Assembly: GCA_965658765.1 (NCBI GenBank)
Contig: CBFHTO010000077.1
Coordinates: forward strand, 1-13,745
Reading direction: 5' to 3'
Length of the DNA stretch: 13,745 nt
Source of the DNA: Glaciecola sp965658765
GTDB lineage: Bacteria > Pseudomonadota > Gammaproteobacteria > Enterobacterales > Alteromonadaceae
Position numbers and translations under genes: made by a program. Under the pieces are notes generated by a model. The model saw only the letters and a program-made list of their open reading frames with translations. It was not told the origin of the DNA and ran no database searches. Below, in pieces: positions 7,569 to 13,745 of the stretch; within the stretch, counting starts at the first letter, position 1, and each line of letters opens with the position of its first letter.

Positions 7569-9200
7569 CTAATGATTTTCTTTTTGGTAGTTACCTGCAG
7601 CGGCAACAAACCCAGTAAATAAGGGATGCCCGTCGCGTGGCGTCGAATTAAATTCAGGGTGAAATTGCCCTGCGACATAAAATGGATGATCGGTCAGTTC
7701 AATGACCTCAACCAGACGTTTGTCGGTAGATAGCCCGCTCACCTTTAGTCCCGCTTTTTCAATTTCGCCGCGAAGGTTGTTGTTCACTTCGTAACGGTGA
7801 CGATGGCGTTCATAAATCTCGGTCGCCCCGTAAGCATTCGCGACAGCAGATCCTTCGATGAGATGGCACAACTGACTACCTAATCGCATAGTACCACCTA
7901 AATCGGTCGAAACATCTCGGATCTCTTTACTGCCATCGGCGTCTAGCCACTCAGTTATTAGACCGACCACAGGATATTCTGTTTTAGGATCAAACTCCGT
8001 CGAGTTAGCATCTTCCATTCCCGCTACGTTGCGTGCAAATTCAATGTAGGCAACCTGCATTCCCAAACAAATGCCCAAATAGGGTACATTGTTTTCGCGC
8101 GCGTATTTTGCAGCAGCAATTTTTCCTTCAATACCTCGCTCACCAAATCCACCCGGTACTAATATGGCATCCAAATTCTCTAATATGAGACTGCCTTTAC
8201 TTTCGATATCTTGGGAATCGATGTATTGGATGTTTACTGTGAGTCGATTTTTTAAACCGGCGTGTTTGAGTGCTTCGTTTACTGACTTGTACGCGTCAGG
8301 TAATTCAACATATTTACCCACCATGCCAATGGTGACTTCGCCTACAGGGTTAGACTCTGCATACAATACCTGTTCCCATTCAGTTAGATCCGCTTCTGGA
8401 CAGTCATAACCAAAACGCTGAACGACTAATTCGTCCATACCTTGCGCTTTTAAGGCAGCGGGAATGCGATAAATGCTGTCTGCGTCACGCAACGAAATAA
8501 CAGCCTTTTCGTTTACATTCGTGAATAGAGCAATCTTGTTGCGTTCGTTTGGTGGCAAGGGGACTTCTGAACGGCACACTAAAATATCTGGCTGAATACC
8601 AACAGAACGAAGTTCTTTAACAGAGTGTTGGGTTGGTTTAGTTTTTGTTTCTCCCGATGCGGCTAAAAACGGGACTAAGGTTAGATGCATGAACATCGTA
8701 TGGTCACGCCCAGCTTCAGTACCGAGTTGACGTATTGCTTCAATAAATGGTTGTGACTCAATATCACCAACAGTGCCACCTATCTCTACGATCGCAATGT
8801 CGAAACCTTCAGCACCAGCGATTACGCGGCGCTTAATTTCATTCGTTATGTGCGGAATGACCTGTATGGTCGCGCCTAAGTAGTCGCCACGTCGCTCACG
8901 TCTAAGAACTTCTTCATAAACTCTGCCGGTGGTGAAGTTATTGCGCTGACTCATGCGGGTGCGAATAAATCGCTCGTAATGGCCTAAATCAAGGTCGGTT
9001 TCGGCACCGTCGTCTGTAACAAACACTTCCCCGTGCTGAATCGGGCTCATTGTGCCCGGATCCACGTTGATGTATGGGTCGAGTTTCAGCATAGTGACAT
9101 TCAAACCACGAGCCTCGAGAATTGCGGCTAACGAAGCGGCTGCAATACCTTTTCCAAGTGATGATACAACGCCACCGGTGACAAAAATATAATTGGTCAT
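7569..9200 (-). CDS. pyrG: CTP synthase (glutamine-hydrolysing)
   Basis: Makes CTP from UTP, ATP and glutamine, the last step of pyrimidine nucleotide synthesis. The 543-residue protein begins MTNYIFVTGGVVSSLGKG, the typical N-terminus, with a P-loop around Lys17. The synthetase domain covers about 1-265 and the class I glutamine amidotransferase domain about 290-535. The amidase triad is Cys378 (GICLGMQ), His514 and Glu516 (HPEF), and the oxyanion-type glycine loop PGGFGERG is at 349-356. An upstream in-frame ATG at 9233 would add 11 residues, but the start at 9200 is preferred because it fits the family and is preceded by AGGA at five bases. The stop is TAG. It is followed by eno after 30 bases and preceded by its own candidate promoter and the mutS terminator. 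Confidence 0.99.
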   Translation of the reverse strand: MTNYIFVTGGVVSSLGKGIAAASLAAILEARGLNVTMLKLDPYINVDPGTMSPIQHGEVFVTDDGAETDLDLGHYERFIRTRMSQRNNFTTGRVYEEVLRRERRGDYLGATIQVIPHITNEIKRRVIAGAEGFDIAIVEIGGTVGDIESQPFIEAIRQLGTEAGRDHTMFMHLTLVPFLAASGETKTKPTQHSVKELRSVGIQPDILVCRSEVPLPPNERNKIALFTNVNEKAVISLRDADSIYRIPAALKAQGMDELVVQRFGYDCPEADLTEWEQVLYAESNPVGEVTIGMVGKYVELPDAYKSVNEALKHAGLKNRLTVNIQYIDSQDIESKGSLILENLDAILVPGGFGERGIEGKIAAAKYARENNVPYLGICLGMQVAYIEFARNVAGMEDANSTEFDPKTEYPVVGLITEWLDADGSKEIRDVSTDLGGTMRLGSQLCHLIEGSAVANAYGATEIYERHRHRYEVNNNLRGEIEKAGLKVSGLSTDKRLVEVIELTDHPFYVAGQFHPEFNSTPRDGHPLFTGFVAAAGNYQKENH

Positions 9201-9249
9201 CTTGTTCCTAGCTTTCAGATAATGTGAGTGCAAATGCCAGAAAAGCGCT

Positions 9250-9278
9250 ATTACTAATGACCAGCATTAGAATAACAA
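9250..9278 (-). promoter_or_regulatory. candidate pyrG promoter with a dyad in its spacer
   Basis: On the minus strand TTGTTA (9278-9273), a 17-base spacer and AGTAAT (9255-9250) match the -35 and -10 boxes at 4 of 6 positions each. A perfect 6-bp dyad (CTAATG-ACCAG-CATTAG on the plus strand, 9254-9270) lies in the spacer and touches the -10 box, so it could be an operator. The leader would be about 40 bases. Confidence 0.4.
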
Positions 9279-9289
9279 TAAGGATATTT

Positions 9290-9323
9290 TCGGCATAAAA
9301 TAAGGTGGAAAGAAATCCACCTT
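9290..9323 (-). terminator. probable intrinsic terminator of mutS
   Basis: On the minus strand an 8-bp perfect stem (9323-9316 with 9309-9302) around a 6-base loop is followed by ATTTTAT. It lies 46 bases after the mutS stop and ahead of the pyrG promoter. The U-tract is interrupted, so termination may be partial. Confidence 0.6.
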
Positions 9324-9368
9324 TGTTGGACAAATAGTATACCTATTTTTATGCCTATGAGTAAATCA

Positions 9369-11948
9369 CTATTGCTTCTTTTCGAAAATTTGATGCTGAA
9401 GCTTATACAGGATTTCTTGCGCATCGCGCGGCGACATTGCGTCTAAATCAAGCGATTTAATTTCGTCAGTAAGCCAATCTGATACACTTAGCTTTAAGTC
9501 TAGTTCTGGGGCAGGGATTACAGGCTCAATTTTATTGTCACTTTGCAGCTCTAAGCTGGTGAGTTTTTGCTTTGCTAAAAGCACTACATCGTGCGGCACG
9601 CCGGCGAGTTTTGCTACTTGTAGCCCAAAACTTCCACTTGCTGCACCGGCTTTTACTTGATGCATAAAACGAATATCGTCGTTGTGTTCAAGCGCAGTAA
9701 AGTGAACGTTCGCAGCGTTATCGGCTTCGTCCGCTAGCTCAGTTAACTCGAAATAATGAGTGGCAAACAAAGTGTAGCTTTTGATTTGCTTTGCCAGTTG
9801 CTGCGCGCATGCCCAAGCGAGTGAGAGTCCATCGTAAGTACTGGTTCCTCGGCCAATTTCGTCCATCAACACCAATGAATGCTCTGTCGCATTGTGCATA
9901 ATGTTGGCTGTTTCTGTCATTTCAACCATAAATGTCGAACGACCAGACGCAAGGTCATCTGAGGCGCCGATACGGGTAAATATCTGATCAACAGGGCCAA
10001 TCTGGGCCCTGCTTGCGGGCACGAAACAACCTATATAGCTTAAAATCACAATTAAGGCCGTTTGGCGCATATAGGTTGACTTACCACCCATGTTTGGCCC
10101 AGTGACTAGTAGCATCCTTCGCTGTTCATCCAAATGAAGTGGGTTGGCAATGAAGGGTGTTTGCATGACATTTTCGACCACTAGGTGGCGTCCATCATCG
10201 TAGCTAATGATCTTGCCATCGACGAGTTCGGGCTTGTGCAAATCTAATCGCTCTGCGCGATCTGCAAAATTGCATAATACATCGAGTTTGGCAATGTGAG
10301 CGGCGCTTTCCATCAAGCGATTCAAATAAGGCGAAAATTCGTCGAAGAGCGCTTCGTAAAGTCTTTTTTCGAGTGCAAGGGCTCTGCTTTGACTGGTTAG
10401 CACATCGTCTTCGTGCGCTTTAAGCTCAGGGATAATATAACGCTCGTTATTTTTTAAAGTTTGACGCCGGATATAGTCGTCGGGTACTTGATTTGCGTTT
10501 GCTTTACTCACCTCAATATAAAAGCCATGTACCTTGTTATAGTTAACTTTTAGTGTCGCAATGCCCGTGCGCTCGCGCTCGCGCTGTTCTAACGCGACTA
10601 AAAAGTCATTTGCCCCCTGCGCTAGATGTCTAAGATCATCAAGCTCTTGGTTAAAGCCTTCAGCAATGACACCTCCATCACGGATCACAACTGGCGGGTT
10701 GTCGACGATGGCGCGATTTAGTAGCTCGCTTAGCGAATCAAATTGAGAAATCCCCAACTGATAATGTTTAATATCATGCTTATGTTCGCTGTTCTCAGCT
10801 AATTCAAGCAGTTGGCTTTGTAGTTCGGGCAGACTGTTCAGAGCAACTTTTAAGCGCGCAAAGTCTCTTGGTCGAGCGCTTCGCAGGGCAACTCGCGCAA
10901 TGATTCGTTCGACATCTCCGATTTGTTTTAACACATCTTGGATATGGTCGTATGCATGATCTAACAAAGCGTCAATAACGTGGTGACGATGATGTATTTC
11001 GGCTCTCTCGCTTGTTGGCTTATGTAAATAACGTTGAAGCAGACGCGAACCCATATTGGTGGATGTATTATCAATCACTTTTAGTAAGGTGTTTTCGCTT
11101 CCACCTGAGATATTTTTGGTTAACTCAAGGTTTTGTTGAGTCGCTGCGTCCATTTGTACACACTCAAGGTTATTTTCTTCCTTGATTTGAGTGATATGTG
11201 ACAGTTGGGTTCTCTGTGTCTCTTGCAGATACTGAAGGGCACAACCCGCCGCATTTATTGCAGGTGAATCTACCTCAATGCCAAAGCCGTCCAAAGAGGC
11301 GGTTTTAAATTGTTTTTTTAGTATTTCTTGCGCGGTATCTTTATCGAAGTCCCAGATTGGGCGCTTTCGAGCGCCTTTGTATTTTGTGCACAGATGCGAA
11401 AATGTACAGGCTTCTGGGTAAAGAAGTTCGCTAGGTTTGATGCGAGAAAGCGCCCCTAGTAAGGCATCGTCATTGTCCGCTGTAAGTATTCTAAATCGAC
11501 CTGATGCAAGTTCAATGTAAGCGATTCCGTAGCGTTCTTGGTCTTTGTAAACGCTTACCAATACTGATTCAGATTTCTCTTCTAATAAGGCTTCGTCAGT
11601 TATTGTACCTGGCGTAATAATACGTACCACTTTTCGTTCGACTGGGCCTTTTGACGTAGCTGGGTCGCCAATTTGTTCGCAGATTGCTACCGATTGACCA
11701 AGTTTGACTAATCGAGCGAGATAATTTTCGGCAGCATGGTAGGGTACACCTGCCATTGGGATTGGCTCCCCTTGAGTTTTACCCCTTGCGGTGAGTGAGA
11801 TATTCAGCAGTTCTGCGGCTTGTTTTGCATCATCAAAAAATAGCTCATAAAAATCGCCCATGCGATAAAACAATAAGATATTGGGGTGTTCAGCTTTTAT
11901 TTTTAAATACTGAACCATCATAGGCGTATGTTGAGTTTTATTCGGCAT
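9369..11948 (-). CDS. mutS: DNA mismatch repair protein MutS
   Basis: Recognises base mismatches and small loops and starts methyl-directed repair with MutL. At 859 residues it is close to E. coli MutS (853). The mismatch-reading Phe-X-Glu motif is Phe33-Tyr-Glu35 (GDFYELFFDD). The ATPase has Walker A GPNMGGKST at 617-625 (Lys623), Walker B LVLMDE ending Asp696-Glu697, followed by GRGTST, and the conserved FATHYFELTEL. The connector, lever and clamp regions lie between (for example DGGVIAEGFNQELDDLR and KVHGFYIEVSK). The C-terminal helix region (SPRDAQEILYKLQHQIF) resembles the tetramer-forming tail of E. coli MutS. The ATG start fits the family, but the ribosome site is poor (AAGAG about 12 bases away), suggesting modest translation. 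It is divergent from pncC and lies directly upstream of pyrG. Confidence 0.99.
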   Translation of the reverse strand: MPNKTQHTPMMVQYLKIKAEHPNILLFYRMGDFYELFFDDAKQAAELLNISLTARGKTQGEPIPMAGVPYHAAENYLARLVKLGQSVAICEQIGDPATSKGPVERKVVRIITPGTITDEALLEEKSESVLVSVYKDQERYGIAYIELASGRFRILTADNDDALLGALSRIKPSELLYPEACTFSHLCTKYKGARKRPIWDFDKDTAQEILKKQFKTASLDGFGIEVDSPAINAAGCALQYLQETQRTQLSHITQIKEENNLECVQMDAATQQNLELTKNISGGSENTLLKVIDNTSTNMGSRLLQRYLHKPTSERAEIHHRHHVIDALLDHAYDHIQDVLKQIGDVERIIARVALRSARPRDFARLKVALNSLPELQSQLLELAENSEHKHDIKHYQLGISQFDSLSELLNRAIVDNPPVVIRDGGVIAEGFNQELDDLRHLAQGANDFLVALEQRERERTGIATLKVNYNKVHGFYIEVSKANANQVPDDYIRRQTLKNNERYIIPELKAHEDDVLTSQSRALALEKRLYEALFDEFSPYLNRLMESAAHIAKLDVLCNFADRAERLDLHKPELVDGKIISYDDGRHLVVENVMQTPFIANPLHLDEQRRMLLVTGPNMGGKSTYMRQTALIVILSYIGCFVPASRAQIGPVDQIFTRIGASDDLASGRSTFMVEMTETANIMHNATEHSLVLMDEIGRGTSTYDGLSLAWACAQQLAKQIKSYTLFATHYFELTELADEADNAANVHFTALEHNDDIRFMHQVKAGAASGSFGLQVAKLAGVPHDVVLLAKQKLTSLELQSDNKIEPVIPAPELDLKLSVSDWLTDEIKSLDLDAMSPRDAQEILYKLQHQIFEKKQ

Positions 11949-12159
11949 GCTTGTTAATGACTCTTATTAGATTGGTCTTTTAGATTCGAACGTCAAAGCA
12001 CAATGACTAGGTTTCAAACCGCTTATTTTATCGTGATACATTTAACTTCAAGCCTTCGCTTGCTATGACGCCGTTTTCAAAAAATTGTAATAGGGGTTTG
12101 GCTTTCATCATAATAGCCACTATTCTATGAGAATAATCAGAACTTAAAAAGTAAAGACC
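11949..12159. promoter_or_regulatory. divergent mutS/pncC intergenic region
   Basis: This 211-base gap must hold promoters for both directions. For mutS the best minus-strand candidate is TTGAAG with TAAAAT at a short 15-base spacing (around 12025-12052), which is weak. For pncC the candidates near 12085-12126 are given separately. No gene or RNA was recognised in it. Confidence 0.4.
12098..12135 (+). promoter_or_regulatory. candidate pncC promoter overlapping a palindrome
   Basis: TTGGCT (12098-12103), 17 bases, then TATTCT (12121-12126) give 4 of 6 matches in each box. The -10 box is the left arm of a perfect palindrome, TATTCT-ATG-AGAATA (12121-12135). An alternative is TTGTAA (12085-12090) with CATAAT 18 bases on. 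A repressor bound to the palindrome would cover the -10 box and the transcription start. Confidence 0.35.
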
Positions 12160-12657
12160 TTGATTAATTTCAGTACATCAAAAAAACTCGAATTAGCTCA
12201 GCAACTTGGAAGTATTTTAGGCGAAATGAGCGCGTCAGTTACAACGGTTGAGTCTTGTACAGGCGGGGGAGTAGCCCAGGCAATTACAGAAGTCCCTGGT
12301 TCATCGGGATGGTTTCATCAGGCGTGGGTAACATACTCAAACGACGCAAAACAACAAATGGTCGGTGTTCAGGCTTCAACACTTGAGCAGTATGGCGCGG
12401 TTTCTGAAGAGGTTGTAATTGAAATGGCGCAAGGTGGTCTCAAAAAGGCGGGAGCTGATTATTGTGTCTCAATCAGCGGAGTTGCAGGTCCAGACGGCGG
12501 AACGAAAGAAAAACCAGTCGGCTTAGTCTGGTTTGCGATCGCTTCAAAGCAAGACATAGTGACGTTTAAACGCGGTTTTTCTGGTGATCGTTTGTTGGTC
12601 AGAGAGCAAGCTATTGCGGTTTGCTTAGAAAAACTGATCGAGAGCATAGCTAACTAA
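12160..12657 (+). CDS. pncC: nicotinamide-nucleotide amidohydrolase PncC (CinA C-terminal domain family)
   Basis: Hydrolyses nicotinamide mononucleotide to nicotinic acid mononucleotide and ammonia, recycling pyridine nucleotides, including the NMN released by DNA ligase. The 165 residues equal the length of E. coli PncC (YgaD). It is the stand-alone CinA C-terminal domain without the N-terminal molybdopterin-binding-like part. Conserved motifs are ESCTGG at 31-36, VTYSNDAK at 57-64, AVSEEVV at 80-86, and SISGVAGPDGG at 104-114, followed by KPVGLVWFA. The start is TTG at 12160-12162: an in-frame TAA lies five codons upstream and no ATG or GTG lies between. The next ATG (residue 23) would remove the first helix. 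The ribosome site is weak (TAAAG). It lies 215 bases before recA on the same strand, a common gammaproteobacterial neighbourhood, and recA has its own promoter. Confidence 0.93.
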   Translation: MINFSTSKKLELAQQLGSILGEMSASVTTVESCTGGGVAQAITEVPGSSGWFHQAWVTYSNDAKQQMVGVQASTLEQYGAVSEEVVIEMAQGGLKKAGADYCVSISGVAGPDGGTKEKPVGLVWFAIASKQDIVTFKRGFSGDRLLVREQAIAVCLEKLIESIAN

Positions 12658-12724
12658 TCTAAATCCTCTCTGTTAGCATATTTACATTATTACGATTAAA
12701 TACATATTATTTTCATCAAAGCAC

Positions 12725-12752
12725 TTGAAACTGTATGACTATACAGTATACT
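12725..12752 (+). promoter_or_regulatory. recA promoter with LexA (SOS) box
   Basis: TTGAAA (12725-12730, 5 of 6) and TATACT (12747-12752, 5 of 6) are separated by 16 bases. Those 16 bases are exactly CTGTATGACTATACAG (12731-12746), a perfect CTGT-N8-ACAG LexA box. This is the layout of the E. coli recA promoter, so LexA would block RNA polymerase until DNA damage activates RecA and triggers LexA self-cleavage. An AT-rich stretch at about 12690-12715 could act as an UP element. The leader to the GTG start is about 114 bases. Confidence 0.95.
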
Positions 12753-12772
12753 TGCGATATAAATGATTAGAA

Positions 12773-12788
12773 CTGTGTTTTTGCTCAG
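12773..12788 (+). promoter_or_regulatory. possible degenerate second LexA half-match in the recA leader
   Basis: CTGT at 12773 and TCAG at 12785 have the correct 8-base spacing of a LexA box, with one mismatch among the eight conserved bases. It lies about 27 bases after the main box. This could easily be chance. Confidence 0.2.
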
Positions 12789-12872
12789 TGGTTTTAAACC
12801 GTGCTTTAACATCATATAAATGTAAATTCGCCTCACGCAAACTAGGCGCTTATCAAACAAAAGGTCAGAACA

Positions 12873-13745
12873 GTGAAAGATAACAAAAATCAAGCATTAA
12901 CAGCGGCTTTAGGTCAAATTGAAAAGCAGTTTGGTAAAGGTGCAATCATGCGTTTGGGCGATAATAAAGCCTTGGACATTGAAGCGATATCTACCGGATC
13001 ATTGAGTATCGACATTGCATTGGGTATAGGCGGCTTGCCTTGTGGGCGAGTGGTAGAAATTTACGGACCAGAGTCATCTGGTAAAACGACGCTAACGCTT
13101 CAGGTAATTGCCGAAGCACAAAAAGCGGGCAAAACTTGCGCCTTCGTTGACGCGGAGCACGCGCTTGACCCAGTTTATGCAGAAAAGCTAGGCGTGAACA
13201 TTGACGATTTACTTGTTTCTCAACCAGACACTGGAGAGCAAGCACTAGAAATCTGTGACATGCTAGTGCGTTCAGGTGCGGTAGATGTGGTCATTGTAGA
13301 CTCTGTAGCAGCATTAACACCGAAAGCAGAGATTGAAGGTGATATGGGTGATAGTCACGTTGGTTTACAAGCAAGATTGATGTCTCAGGCCTTGCGTAAG
13401 CTGACAGCAAACATTAAACGTTCAAACACTTTATGTATTTTCATCAACCAAATAAGGATGAAGATAGGGGTAATGTTCGGTAACCCAGAAACAACCACTG
13501 GCGGTAATGCACTGAAATTCTATTCTTCTGTACGCTTGGACATACGTCGAATTGGTGCAATAAAAGATGGTGATGAAGTTGTCGGTAATGAAACTCGTGT
13601 AAAAGTAGTGAAAAATAAAGTGGCGCCTCCGTTTAAGCAGGCTGAGTTCCAAATCATGTATGGTGCGGGGATCTGCAAAGAAGCCGAACTGATTGACTTA
13701 GGAGTTAAGCTAAAATACGTCGAGAAAGCCGGTGCATGGTATAGC
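12873..13745 (+). CDS. recA: recombinase RecA, 3' end beyond the window
   Basis: Forms ATP-dependent filaments on single-stranded DNA, performs strand exchange and stimulates LexA cleavage. The frame is open from GTG at 12873 to the window end (291 codons, about 60 C-terminal residues missing). GTG is chosen because AAAGGT lies about seven bases before it and the protein then begins MKDNKNQALTAALGQIEKQFGKG-like, as in the family; no in-frame ATG precedes it. Seen motifs are Walker A GPESSGKT at 65-72 (Lys71), catalytic Glu95 (FVDAEHALDP), Walker B VVIVDSVAAL at 139-148, and loop L1 around EGDMGDSHVG (155-164). Loop L2 contains Gln193 (INQIRMKIGVMFGNPETTTGG). KVVKNKVAPPFKQAEF begins at 244, and the visible part ends at EKAGAWYS. 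No defect is seen. It is controlled by the LexA promoter upstream. Confidence 0.99.
   Translation, partial: MKDNKNQALTAALGQIEKQFGKGAIMRLGDNKALDIEAISTGSLSIDIALGIGGLPCGRVVEIYGPESSGKTTLTLQVIAEAQKAGKTCAFVDAEHALDPVYAEKLGVNIDDLLVSQPDTGEQALEICDMLVRSGAVDVVIVDSVAALTPKAEIEGDMGDSHVGLQARLMSQALRKLTANIKRSNTLCIFINQIRMKIGVMFGNPETTTGGNALKFYSSVRLDIRRIGAIKDGDEVVGNETRVKVVKNKVAPPFKQAEFQIMYGAGICKEAELIDLGVKLKYVEKAGAWYS

Noticed and set aside
9201..9233. Longer pyrG start at the upstream ATG
   Set aside because: The extra 11 residues are not family-like, and the ATG at 9200 has a well-spaced AGGA and the typical MTNYIFVTGG start.
9201..9368. pyrG leader attenuator of the Gram-positive reiterative-transcription type
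   Set aside because: The hairpin at 9302-9323 lies upstream of the predicted promoter rather than in the leader and fits a mutS terminator; no GGGC-type start was seen.
12696..12893. Minus-strand open frame across the recA promoter
   Set aside because: It covers the LexA box and the recA start on the opposite strand and its sequence is AT-driven with no family resemblance.
12991..13245. Minus-strand open frames inside recA
   Set aside because: They are antisense to a clearly conserved recA frame, which continues unbroken to the window end.

Overview
The window is a chromosomal segment of a marine-type gammaproteobacterium, most likely from the Alteromonadales. This is inferred from close protein resemblance of Eno, PyrG, MutS, PncC and RecA to that group's relatives, a moderate GC content, and an E. 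coli-like LexA-controlled recA promoter. The exact genus cannot be named from the sequence alone. Gene density is high and no gap between genes reaches 300 bases. I see no tRNA or rRNA gene, insertion sequence, prophage, CRISPR array or replication origin.

Layout. On the left, the 3' part of a UDP-glucuronate 4-epimerase-type sugar epimerase (+) converges on a secreted zinc metalloprotease (-). A strong bidirectional hairpin terminator and a short 25-bp tandem repeat lie between them. Further right, all on the minus strand, come an MsbA-like exporter half-transporter (with an unusual start and an insert in its ATPase domain) and an unrecognised 215-residue protein with its own promoter. Next come enolase and CTP synthase (the classic pyrG-eno pair) and then mutS. 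Across a divergent intergenic region, pncC (nicotinamide-nucleotide amidase) and recA (cut by the window end) run on the plus strand. recA starts with GTG and has a canonical SOS promoter, with the LexA box filling the -35/-10 spacer.

How the parts relate. Reading the minus strand, mutS, pyrG and eno form one run with a probable terminator after mutS, a separate pyrG promoter and a terminator pair after eno. The unknown gene, the ABC exporter and possibly the metalloprotease form a second run. pncC and recA are neighbours in many gammaproteobacteria. mutS lying directly upstream of pyrG, with no relA/mazG before pyrG and no ftsB/ispD after eno, differs from the familiar order and suggests rearrangement.

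I looked for a previously undescribed system and did not find a convincing one. The window is mainly housekeeping genes. The items most worth a second look are the ABC transporter's probable ATT start and its 35-residue insert, the unknown 215-residue protein, the synteny break, and several dyad symmetries placed over predicted promoters.
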